From Gymnorhina tibicen (lineage: Eukaryota; Chordata; Aves; Passeriformes; Artamidae), in assembly GCA_013399875.1 (NCBI GenBank), contig VXAZ01002267.1, positions 1,577,446 to 1,641,445 of the forward strand: a stretch of DNA of 64,000 nt, given 5' to 3'. Below, piece after piece: positions 1-10,636 of this stretch. The notes beneath the pieces were generated by a model that saw only the letters and a list, made by a program, of their open reading frames with translations, had not been told where the DNA came from and made no database searches. Within the stretch, counting starts at the first letter, position 1, and each line of letters begins with the position of its first letter. A program made the translations under genes and the position numbers.

Positions 1-555
1 GTTATTATTTTTCAATCCAAACCACCTCTTAGTAAAATAAATGCATTGAAAGGCTCACTGTGGGACAAACAGCACCTGTCAACCAAAGGGGTTTTCTGAA
101 AAGTAAAAAAGGGATTTACATTTTTTACTAAAGTCGACAAAATTTAGGTTGTTGGTTAAAATGCCAAGATATCTTCGATAACACATTTACACACCTATAA
201 AAACAAAAGTTCACTCAAAAATTCCAATAAATGGTCCTTAGGTTGTATAAGAGCCATACAGCTGCAAAAACATCAAATATGTCTCTGATAGATTTTAAAG
301 CAACAGTCAAAGAAAATGCTTGTATACAACTTCTAACTGAGTTTTAATTTGTCCTTTTAAATTTGAACTCGTCATTAATTAAAAATCAAATATTTGGATT
401 TTGAAGGGGAGACCACTCTGTCCTCAGCCTGAAATTTCCATGTAGATTCCAAGATGTGCCCAACCAAATTTCTTCTTTAACTAGACAAATATGAAACAGA
501 AAAAAGAAATAAAAGAGGGGCAAAAATTGTGGGTGAAAATGGTCTAAAAACACAT

Positions 556-615
556 CCTCAGCTGATGTAAATCTCCTTGGTGCTAATGAAGTGTGCAGGG
601 TTACATCAGCTGAGG
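556..615. repeat. Palindromic element with perfect 15-bp arms
   Basis: CCTCAGCTGATGTAA at 556-570 is the exact reverse complement of TTACATCAGCTGAGG at 601-615, with a 30-bp loop. The arms resemble a palindromic interspersed repeat I remember from turtle, crocodile and bird sequences (an arm ending in ...ttacaccagctgaggatctggccc around a ccattgacttcaatgg centre). I infer an old miniature inverted-repeat element; the family name is not known to me. Confidence 0.6.
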
Positions 616-1553
616 GATTAATCCAGGTCTCACACTGAAGGCAAATTGAAAGCTGAGAAATGCCAAATGCCATCATGATATGAATACATTGAGAAAATAA
701 AAAGGTAAACTGAAATAATGAGGGAAATCAAGGTTCCATATTAAACAAGGCCCCATCACACACTCTGTGAAATCCAAGCCAAATAATAGATTCCAACACA
801 GCTTGTTAGGAGCACAACAGTTTTCCAAACATTTACATTCATATTTTACTGGACAATGTATGGCCCGAGTTTCTATTAAGCCATTATTACATTTTGCAGA
901 CATTATTTTGACACATTTTTGAGTGGGCTGGAAGCCCTTGTTTATTCAGCTTTCTCCTTGGGCACTTCAAGAAGTTATTCTCCTGTAATTCCAGTTCTGG
1001 TTTGCCTAGGTACACCTTTAACAGCCATAGTTGTGTTATTAACTCAATGACTGACTGACAGAAGTGACTGGATTTTGAATCCTTGCCATCAAAGCCACTC
1101 TGTCCACACAATGGTTGACATAAGAGTCCATATAAGGGAAATGTAAAGGGCACAAGAGACTTTTTAAGCAAGGGTGTGAATTTGCCCAGACCTTCAAAAC
1201 TGATTTCTCGTCAAAACAACAAAAAAAAGTTGTAGATAGACTACCAAAAATCCCATCAACCATCAGTGTTCCCAGATAAGCCATACATTTTGTCTCCTTG
1301 GTGCTTTTTTGTGCCTGTATAATAGAGATAGACCATCAAAGAGCACCTGACTTCCATAGACCTCAGTCAGCTTAGAATTCACGGAGTTTAAAGCACTGAT
1401 GGTCATCCAGAGGATTTACTGTCATCAGTAATAGCTCAGAGGGACTTATTGTACAAGCACGCTGTCTGGAATAGATGAAGACAAAAAAATAAAATGTTTT
1501 TCTAGGGTTATAAGATTTGATTTGGTTATAGTTTCAGCATGTGTACACAAGGC

Positions 1554-1595
1554 AAAAGTCTTCTTGAAGTCAAGAAGACAAAAGTCTTCTTGAAG
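1554..1595. repeat. Short hairpin plus 26-bp spaced direct repeat
   Basis: AAAAGTCTTCTTGAAG occurs at 1554-1569 and again at 1580-1595. Between them the sequence folds as GTCTTCTTG-aagt-CAAGAAGAC (1558-1579), a perfect 9-bp stem with a 4-nt loop. No function is evident. Confidence 0.7.
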
Positions 1596-2174
1596 GCAAA
1601 GCCAAGAGCACGGCATGAAAATGGCCATACCATGTGAAACCAAAGGTCTAGCTGGCGTTAACCCTGTCTTCAGCAAAGTTCAACAGGAAGCGCCAAGCAG
1701 AAGGTATGAGCAAGAAAAAGTGAGACCTATATTCTTAGAAGACTGTTTTCTATGCTTCTAACAAACTGGTTCAAGGCCCTACTAGAACTAGACTAAACTA
1801 AACAACCTCAGAAGAACTTTGATCAGTTTGTGAGTGTACCATCTGCGAGGTCCCGTGGAGGACACTCTCATGGTTTAGCCACATGTTTTAAGAGTAACTT
1901 TTTCTTTCTGTTTTTGTTGTGGTTGGCACTAACTCATTTTATTTTACACAGTCTCCTTCTTTTATTGGAAAAAAAAAAAAGAGGGATAAAAAATTCCTTA
2001 TTTTCCGTGTCCAAAAATGGAGAAGTAACCTCTGTTATATCAGCTCTTTTGATGGGCGAACAGTTTTTGTCTAGTTATTCTAGTTATTCTATTTTTTTTT
2101 TCAGTTCTGTCATATTTCCTTTGAAATGAAAAAACCATCACTGCACACAAAATTCGAAGTGTGAGAGCCAGATT

Positions 2175-2320
2175 GGCTCAAGGTCAGGTTGGACAAGGCC
2201 CTGAGCAACATGATCTAGTGAGTGGCATCCCTGCTCATGACGGGGCTGAGAACCAGATGATTTTTGAGGTTCCTTCCAACCCAAATCATTCTATGATTTT
2301 ATTCCATGATTTTATTACTA
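2175..2320 (+). mobile_element. CR1 LINE 3'-end fragment
   Basis: Reads ...ggctcaaggtcaggttggacaaggc, ctgatctagtg-like, gatgatttttgaggttcc and ttccaacccaaatcattctatgatt. This is the standard avian CR1 3' tail, ending in the ATTCTATGA-type terminal repeat near 2310. It is 5'-truncated as usual for CR1 and carries no coding part. Confidence 0.92.
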
Positions 2321-4183
2321 CAGACTTATTCAGAGACATATTGATGTTTTCTAGTTTGTTCTCTGTTGTTTTCTTAGGAGGTATCAAAACCTAAATTACT
2401 TTTTGACATCTATCAAGCTTTGATCTGATATTTCCATCAAAATACAGCTCCAAGTTCTATATTTCTGAGTAACAAAAAATCAGTCTCAAGGTGGAACCTG
2501 AATATAAATTCTCACCATATCCCAAGACCTGGATCTTAATGCAGCTCTGAATTTCTCAGAGGAACCATACCCACCTCCAAAGACAGAAAACCAAAATCCT
2601 GGATACAAAGCCCAACAAATTAGTGACCAAATGCAAGATCTGCAGAGCTACAGATCTCAGTTTAAAGGCTCTTGTCAATATTTAAAGAATATTACTGCTG
2701 TCCTGTTGTAAGCTAAGACACAATATTAGTATTCAATTAATGACTGACAAAATATGTATTTCTCCTCAAAAACATATAAGAAGAAACTACCTAATGTTTC
2801 AGAATGTACAATTTACTTTTTACCTATATTTATCATCCTCTCTGAGTAAAGTCATAGAAAGAAACTTCTGACTGACCTTCTTCCACAGGAAGATTCCAGC
2901 TTCCCGAAGGAATCATTAAAGACTATTCCCTGCTATGCTACAAACTCTGGGATCAGTTATATTCACGCTATGTCCTTTATGATATATGTCTGCAAGAAGG
3001 CCTTGGAATGGATATAAACCTAATGGAATATTTTCCTTTCAGACTGAAGACTATGCAAGGCAGAACTTAAGAGCATGCAAAACAGGATTTTTAAATGTCT
3101 TCTGGTTTTTTTCTGAACTACATAGCAATACTTATGAAACACTTTGATTTTTTGGTACCATCAAACCTATTCAGAAGTATGTGTAAAATTTTCCTTACCA
3201 TTGCTTAAAAAGATTAGAAAGAAATTTGCTCCTTATATTATGATACATTTTACTCCAAAATCAGTCAAGTTTTGCTGACTGAAGTGGAACAGGTGGGTAA
3301 GTGGAACTATCCTGGATGGTGCATATTCATTTTGATATCAAGGCAGAAAGATAAAGATGGCAAAGTATCCTGAAACTTGAATTAAAAGGGCTATGATCAG
3401 AATTAGGTTTCACATTGCCAAAAGAAAAAGTTTACAACAGAGGTATCTATAGCTCATCTATAGTGTCTAGACTCCCTAGTAAATCAATGAAGAGAAGAGA
3501 ATTAGGCGCTTCCAGGCTGAAATTCATTGCGTCATTCTAAACAAGGAATCTAAAATTAGTAATATGAATCATGCTCTAAAATTAATATTTTTTCTCCAGT
3601 CTATATAAAGAATCTGAAAGTGATGAGCTCAGATGAGGGCTCCACTCCAGAAATACTTTGAGTTATCTGGGATGATTTCAGTTCCTCTTTCTTTGCTAAC
3701 TTAAACCATTTTAGATTGGCATTATCCTGATTTAGGGAGTTAGATAAATAAAATACTCATGGCAGATGATGTGATGGTCATCTAAGTCATTGGAATTTCT
3801 GTCATTGACTTTAAAGGCACAAATTTTACCTGGGATGGAGCCTCTCACTCCTCAGTGTAGCTAAAAGTTCGATATTAAGCAAAACTTGTTGTCAAGGTCC
3901 TTGTGAAGTCCATGGAGTGGCACAACCCTGATTTTAGTCACTCTGTACTGAAAAGCTGTCCGAGGAACATGGGATGAATACACAACTGCAGGCACCCATG
4001 TGTCCCAGCAAGAATAGCAGGACTCTAGAGAACTAGTTTATATCAAACTCCTAAATTTTAGAAAGTTAAAATTAATTGTGGTGAATCCATACCTGGTCTC
4101 TGTTTTATTCACTCCATTTCTTCTTTTTCTAGTTTTAGAGAAAATACAGTAATAATAGTTGTAATAATTGGAAAGGAATGGAA
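2321..4183. other. Gene-free AT-rich sequence
   Basis: I see no gene and no clear repeat, apart from a weak match at 3775-3830 (gtcattggaatttctg / tcattgactttaaagg) to the old palindromic motif described elsewhere. No usable long open frame is present. Confidence 0.5.
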
Positions 4184-4485
4184 TGATAAAACCACAGATT
4201 GGTTTCGGTTGGAAGAGACCTTAAAAATCATCTTATTCCATCCTCCTGCCATGGGCAGGGACACCTTCCACTAGATCAGGTTGCTCCAAGCCCCATCCAT
4301 CCTGGCCTTGGACACTTCCAAGGATGGGGCTTCCACAACTTCTCTGGGAATCTTGTTGGGAATTGCCTCATGACCCTCATAGTAAAGAATTTTTTCCTAA
4401 TATTTGATATAAACTTACTCTCTTTCAGATTTCAGCCATTCCCCCTTGTCCTGTCACTGCATGCTCTTGCACTGGGAAAATGTTT
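4184..4485 (-). mobile_element. CR1 LINE 3'-end fragment
   Basis: Minus-strand CR1 whose 3' end lies at the left: ggttggaagagacc, gccatgggcagggacacc, ggttgctccaagcccc, atcctggccttggac, and further right ttcagccattcccccttg. Similarity fades after about 4485. The 145-codon plus-strand frame across it is antisense to the transposon and not a gene. Confidence 0.92.
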
Positions 4486-7400
4486 CTCTTTTTCCACTGA
4501 GTTAAATTGTTTGAAACTGAAACAGAAAGTCTCTATGACTGCTAATTTATGCCATGTTTCCCACTGGGTTAGAATGTCACCCATCAAAGATACTCTCTCG
4601 TTCCAAGTGGCCTTTAAAACTCTTTGTCATAAATAACAGCCCAGCCCAGTGCAGCAACTGGTTCAGAAAGCTTGATTAGGCATGTACATCTCTACAAATC
4701 ACTTCCCCTTCTTCCCCAAGTCATGAACACATTTAAAGATCTCTACTTCCTAAATAAGTCATTCCAAGTTAAAAGATAGGTTTTCCAATTTTTTTCCTAT
4801 TTTTAGCCTGTTTTTTTTTTTCCTGTGTAAGTTTGGAGCAAAACCTGGAGGGTAACATACACTACATGTAATATTTAGTCATTTTGTCTTCTCTCCTCAC
4901 AGGTAATATATTCAGCAAGGCACTTCTTCCCTCTGTCTTTTATAGATCAATATTTTCACTAATGCTAGAATTATTTTTTCCCTAGATTGAGTAGCAAAGC
5001 TAAAGTTCCCTTGGGACTTCTTAGGACACCATGAAACTTTTTATTACTGTTATATTATGAATATACTTCATTTATTACACTGATGAATTTCAAGATAAAG
5101 GTCAAGATTTACTGCAGGGAAAGAAGAGAGGAGTATCACTGTAGGAGTGCAGTTTTTACTGAGAAAGTATGTTTTGGGTTTTTTTTATTTGGAAGTATTG
5201 TCAGTCCTTTGTAAAGAATCTAAATTCTTAGGAAATATTTTAAGGGGTGTTAATTTGATTTCTTTAAGCTCCTTAAGAGAAAATTAAAACAAAGAAAAAA
5301 GAAATCAAAGTTTTCAACAAGAAGCAGTACATAAATGATGAGCAAATTAAGATCCACAGTTCCATGAGAAGGTTGAGGCATTAACCCAGAAAGTTGTGTA
5401 TGAAGGGTTCATTTTCAGGCTCACCACAGGCATTTTTGTGTCCATACATTTTGCCTGTCCTTCTATAAAATGAAGATAAATGTGCTTTGGTCCATCTTGG
5501 AACCTGAAGTTAGCAGTTTTTTCAAGTATCCTAGTGAAGAAGAACACATGACTCTCTCAGATTTGAGCTATTCAGTGATTTTCCTTTGAAATTATCTTCT
5601 GATGGAAGATGCATGTTTTGCTAATGTTGAAACACCACAGCTTCCTTAGGAAGCAAAATTCCGAATTTCTTCTGTCTGTTTGTTTTAGCCAGATGTCAAT
5701 CCAGATTTTGGGCCTTTGCTCCCTTTTCAGGGGTTCCCAATAAATCAACCACACAATTGTAATCAATATATGAGTCGCTTGGATAATTCCTACTCAACAA
5801 GCTGCAACATAGCAGACATTTGTTTTACACTTCCCCACATAAGATAGATGGTTTATTTGCCATTCTTGGTTAGTTAGGCTTTATTAGCCTTTAGTTAGGC
5901 TAATCCAGAACAGACCTTCCCATAAATGGGATGACCAGAGACTTCAAAAATCCTTTCAACAGATACAGAATTGGAATAGTACTGCACTTCCCCAGAGTTG
6001 TAAGGGTAAGCAACTGGAATGTCATCGTAAAGTGGGCATTGCTGGAAGTGGTGGAAACATTTCCTTTGGGCAGATCCCATGAAGTCTCCAGTACAGTGCA
6101 AGCAGCTGCTTCTCCTTGAAACTTCCCATGTTCAAAATAAAGACTGAAGCATCACAGCAAAGCAGTTCCACATTAAAATCACAAGACCACCTCTACAGTC
6201 CCTACAGACTGGAAGCACACAGGGTCAAATGTTCCCATTTGCCTCTTTTTATTACAGCCAGTGGAGTAAAGCCAGAATGAGAATTTGGCCTAGTAACCGA
6301 AGCATATGGCATTGTTCTATTACACTTGCACAAATCACTGGATGTTATTACTGAGAACATACCGGGCCCTTCTTTGAGTGCTGGAGGAGAAAGTGTTTGA
6401 GGGCTATGAGCCAAGAATTCCTGAGTTCAGTGCTGAGGTCTATCAACTAAGCCACACTATTGCTTGTGTTTCCTTGCGTGTGAAATACAGGGGTAGGAGG
6501 ATGAGAGTATCCAAATTATTCACATTAATTTTGGCCTAGAAAAACCATCACCCTGGATGTTTTCCATAGTCTTTGGAGAAAGACAGCCTCCACCACAGCA
6601 GGCCTCAGAGAATTACCAGGTGTTGCTATACCCCCAGTGATCAAAAGAAAGGATCCCATAAAGGAACATATTTGTCCTATCTGGCTAACTTTGAAAACTG
6701 ATAGCATTCATGTTCAAAGAGCCAGAATGGCAGGATTTATATACCAGCACATTTCCACCTTAGCTTAAAGCTAGAATTGCTGTGAGAATGCTAGCAGAGT
6801 CAGTATGAAAGCTCAGTTGACATTTGTACAGCTCTTGAAAGACTGGAGACATTACTTAATGTCAGAATTACTGTAGCCACACGTAGGATATTCATAGAGG
6901 TCACGTAGGATAGTGAGCGCTGGAGCATTAGCCAACATATTCAAGAGGTTTCCAAGTGCTTAAGGCCAGGCAGAACCACTAGAAGAGCTTGTGGAATCTC
7001 ATTTCTTGCATCTTTCTCAGTTTTTTACAGTTGCCCATAATTAAGGCAAACAGATTCCAGCCTAGAGGGCTAAATGATGCTGTGGGTTATATTTCATGCA
7101 ACCAGCCAGTGAATGTCATGTTTGACTCACGGGTCGGATTCCCCATCGCTCCCAGTGTCTGACGTGGCAAAGTTCAGGGATGGCAAAGGAAGCAGCTGAA
7201 ATTTCCAGCCTCAGACACCTGCACAGCCCAGGCCCCAGCACAACCCGCAGCAGCTCCAACGTGGTGTGGGTGGAATAGTAAATAGCAGGAGAGAAGGGGG
7301 TGAGGCAGCATCTGCTGAATTTAGGAGTATTTTATTTGAGCAGGCCTGGACACCTACCCCAGGAGTCCGACAGGAACAAGCTGAAGAACTTTTTGAAGTA

Positions 7401-8143
7401 CTACTGTTATTTTTTAGGAAGCCTTAGAAAACTACAGTCTCAGATAGCTGGAAATGTAGCTCTAACATCCTTTAGAAGATCCAGCATTTTTCTACGTAAG
7501 ACTGTCAGAAATTTTCTGGCGGAGGCTCAAAGGCTCATTTTTGCAGGTGTCAAAGGAATAGTCATTCTGTGAAGCCCCCCCAGAAACTCCTCTTCCTTTA
7601 TGTGTCACATGTAGTATAAAATTCTGTTCTTTGCCCTAAACATTTTATCAGCATTGGTGACCACATGGTAAAGAATCAACGTGCAGACTGTCAGTTAGCT
7701 GACATAAATAGTCATGAAGAATCAAAATCCCCACCTTTTTCCTCCTTTATTTAGGATGGGTTGGAGGAGTTCCCTTCTGAACATATCTATCTTTCTGAAA
7801 AAAAATACTCCAGATGCAGACAGCTCACCCACAGACCAGTCAAGTCAGGTGCCAGGACAGCCACCACTCTGCCTTTCTGTCATGTCCCCAGGTCTCCTCT
7901 CCCATTCTTCAAGGCACGTTGGCTGCAGAAAATTCCCGGGTTATTGAGGCTGAATAAAATTAAAAAAACACTCCTTGCAAAGTCTGAGAAGAGACGTGCT
8001 GACACAAAGCAAAGAAAGCATTGGGGCGCACTTCAGCAAAGAGTTTTGCATTCAGCATTGCTGGTGTGGGCCAAACATGCCCAACAAACACTGCAGATGA
8101 TGGTTCTCCAGTGTTGAGGAGCCATTCATTTTATTACAACACA
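4486..8143. other. Gene-free sequence
   Basis: Mostly AT-rich with scattered T runs. I see no gene. The only recognised repeat is a MIR-like piece at 6405-6500. Frames at 5895-6119 on both strands and 7761-8117 on the plus strand have no domain I recognise. Confidence 0.5.
6405..6500 (-). mobile_element. MIR-like SINE remnant
   Basis: The string gaattcctgagttcagtgctgag followed by atcaactaagccac resembles the reverse complement of the central MIR region (cccaggtctcctgact...ctaaccactaagccac). It is highly decayed, and the match is judged by eye only. Confidence 0.35.
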
Positions 8144-8400
8144 ATTATAGAATCGTTTAGGTTGGAAAAGACCTCTAAGGTCATCAAGTTCAACCGTTAA
8201 CCCAGCACTGCCAGATCCAACACTAAACAAGGCTCCCAGGTGCTACATGTACAGGTTTTTTGAACATTTCCAGAAATGCTGATTTCACCACCTCCCTGGG
8301 TAGTGTTTTCTATTGCTTGATCACCCTTTCAATTAAGAAATTTTTCCCGATATCCAGTCTAACCCTTCCCTGGCAGAACTTGAGGCCAAAGACTTCTCCA
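8144..8400 (-). mobile_element. CR1 LINE 3'-end fragment
   Basis: attatagaatcgtttaggttgg, aaaagacctctaaggtcatc, aagttcaacc, ttaacccagcactgcc, then tttccagaaatgctgatttc and cttccctggcagaacttgagg. This is the reverse complement of a CR1 3' UTR with its tail at the left. The aacccagcactgcc subtype also appears at 29889. Confidence 0.93.
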
Positions 8401-10406
8401 CAGTGTATAAGGACAGAGTTAGGAAAAACAAAGGAGGTTTATAACCATCCAGGGGTCCTCTCCTATTTATCTCAACTCTGCCTTCACACTTGAGGGTTTG
8501 GACCTTCTCAGAGTGAGGTACTGGCTACTGGGCCAGCCATGAGGGCAGCACAGGGCAGGTCAGGAGCAGAAACAGGTAGCAACCTGAAACACCAGCTGGT
8601 TTTGTTACAAGATACAGGCTCACTTTCATCCTGGGAGAAGATTCAATTCACCCTAACTCAAACCACACACACCTGGCAAGCTCCCAGCTGGTCTTCTCCC
8701 GGATACCCCCAGCTCCCACACTATGCCTTACTAGGCAGTTTCGCTGCTGCAAACTATCTGATAAGCCCTCCTGATCTTCCCACATGTGCAGCTTCTGGTC
8801 CAACAGGCAGCTGCCAATGTGCTCCCTCTGCCCTCCATGGCTCCCTGCCTGCTCCAAGGAGGATCTGCAAGCAGCAAGTAGAGCCTGGAATAGCTGGGGA
8901 TGGGGAGGTCTCCTTGCAGCATTTGTTTTATTATTCTTAGACCACCATGTCCTCCCCATGGATAACCCTCATGCCGCTCTCCAGCTCAATCTCCTCAACC
9001 TGTTGTGGCTCTTCTCCAGTTGTGTTATATCTGTGCATTTGAGGGGCTTGGGAAAGTGAAACCTTTGAGATTTGGGGTTTCTCAGAGGTGAGTGACTTGC
9101 AGCTTGCCCACCCAGGAGCACGGCAGCACGGTGACATTCCCACTGCTGTCTCCAGCATCTCCCCCACTACCCACATTATTCCCCACTCCTCACCCCATAC
9201 TCACTCTGACTCCAAGGAAAATTCCCGCTGAAGCCAACAGGAACATCACCCTAGCGAGGGCTACAGGGCTTGATTAATTATTTGTTAATTGCTGCGGAAG
9301 GCACTGGGGTGACAGATAACTATCCGTAACTGGGATGCAGGTTGCATTTTTTCCCCTAGTCTTCCACGGCTTTGTGAGACAGCTCGGATGCCCCGAATGT
9401 CAGCCGAGCCTCCAACAATGGGATTTGTGAGATCCCTTTGTTGTCTAAATTCCCTTAAGTGGAAATACGTTTTCTAACAGCACAGAAACTCTCCCCAAGG
9501 CTTCTGTTGTACCAGGTTAATCAACCATACATGACAGCAGAATTAGAGGTGCTAGTATTTTATGTTCTGCATCTAAAGTATGTTTCTTCGTGTGTACTTA
9601 ACAGGCTTTAATTTTATAAAACATTGCGCAACAAGGCACCTTGGGGAAGAGCAATTAACTCAGATTATGTTTTCGTTTCAGTGAATACCAAATGAGAAAC
9701 TCAAATACTGATTTATGTAGCCACAAAGTCAAATCATGCTCCTTAATACTGCCTGATTTTTCAATGTGGCCATCTTTGGTCACAGACAACCCTTTTAGTC
9801 CTGACATGCAATTAAGAAGTTGCTCAAACTGAACTCTTGCTTAAAAATATATCAAGATATTTTATAATCACGATACACAGACAACCAGTCCTGTTTGAAG
9901 TTAATTATGAGACTCCTATCATCTTCAGTGAGAGCAGGAATAAACCTACCGAGGACATTTTGGTATAATTTTCCTGTTGATGACTATCACAGCCAGTTTA
10001 TGTTAATTATGGATGGGGATAGGCCCTGCTAAACAATTTGAAGGATGAAGGTACTAATTTAGGATCCAATCTAGCTCTCATTAAAATCAGTGGAAGGATT
10101 CCTATTGACTCCAATGGAAGCTGGTTCAAGCCCATAAAGATCGAATGAGCTCATGTGAACCTTCTCATCCAATTTCTCCCTACAGAAAAGAAACGATGCA
10201 TCAGCACCCTTGAACCACTATTCATGCAGAGGGCTTAATTTGGTCACCTTGAGTCACACACAGCAGCTCCTTAATGCACCGGCCATTCCCTTGGGATCAA
10301 GAGGTCTGTGGACAACATGCAGTGATGTGGTCTGATTCAGGATCCTGCTGTCTAAAGGATTTTCAATTGGAAATGCTCTGCTGTGGGTTGCTATGAGGGG
10401 TAAGGT
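8401..10406. other. Gene-free sequence
   Basis: 8500-9250 is relatively GC-rich with several short overlapping frames on both strands, none recognisable. 9250-10170 is AT-rich, with TAATTA-type sites and low-repeat character (gattaattatttgttaattg). It ends with a copy of the old ancestral motif at 10061-10133 (cctattgactccaatgg). No gene seen. Confidence 0.5.
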
Positions 10407-10636
10407 GGGAAAGGAAAGGAAAGGAAAGGAAAGGGGAAAGGGAAAGGAAAGGGAAGGGGAAAGGGAAAGGGAAAGGGAAAGGGAAAGGGAAAGGGAAAGG
10501 GAAAGGGAAAGGGAAAGGGAAAGGGAAAGGGAAAGGGAAAGGGAAAGGGAAAGGGAAAGGGAAAGGGAAAGGGAAAGGGAAAGGGAAAGGGAAAGGGAAA
10601 GGGAAAGGGAAAGGGAAAGGGAAAGGGAAAGGGGAA
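10407..10636. repeat. (GGGAAA)n hexanucleotide array in a 230-bp pure-purine tract
   Basis: No pyrimidine occurs on the plus strand from 10407 to 10636. The left part is (GGAAA)n-like. From about 10456 the unit is GGGAAA, repeated roughly 29 times with almost no variation, which suggests recent expansion. The 99- and 150-codon frames (ERERER, LSLSLS) are repeat artefacts. Confidence 0.98.

Larger units (their letters stand above)
1..2174. other. Gene-free AT-rich sequence
   Basis: I see no gene here. Minus-strand frames of 76-96 codons have no recognisable domain or codon signature. Contents of note are a perfect 15-bp inverted repeat (556-615), a small hairpin with direct repeat (1554-1595), and short A/T runs. 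Confidence 0.6.

Noticed and set aside
4199..4636. 145-codon plus-strand frame
   Set aside because: Antisense of a CR1 3' end.
8539..9060. Cluster of overlapping frames on both strands in a GC-richer patch, with a faint CR1-like string near 9000
   Set aside because: No domain; the CR1 resemblance (tgtggctcttctccag) is too short to call.
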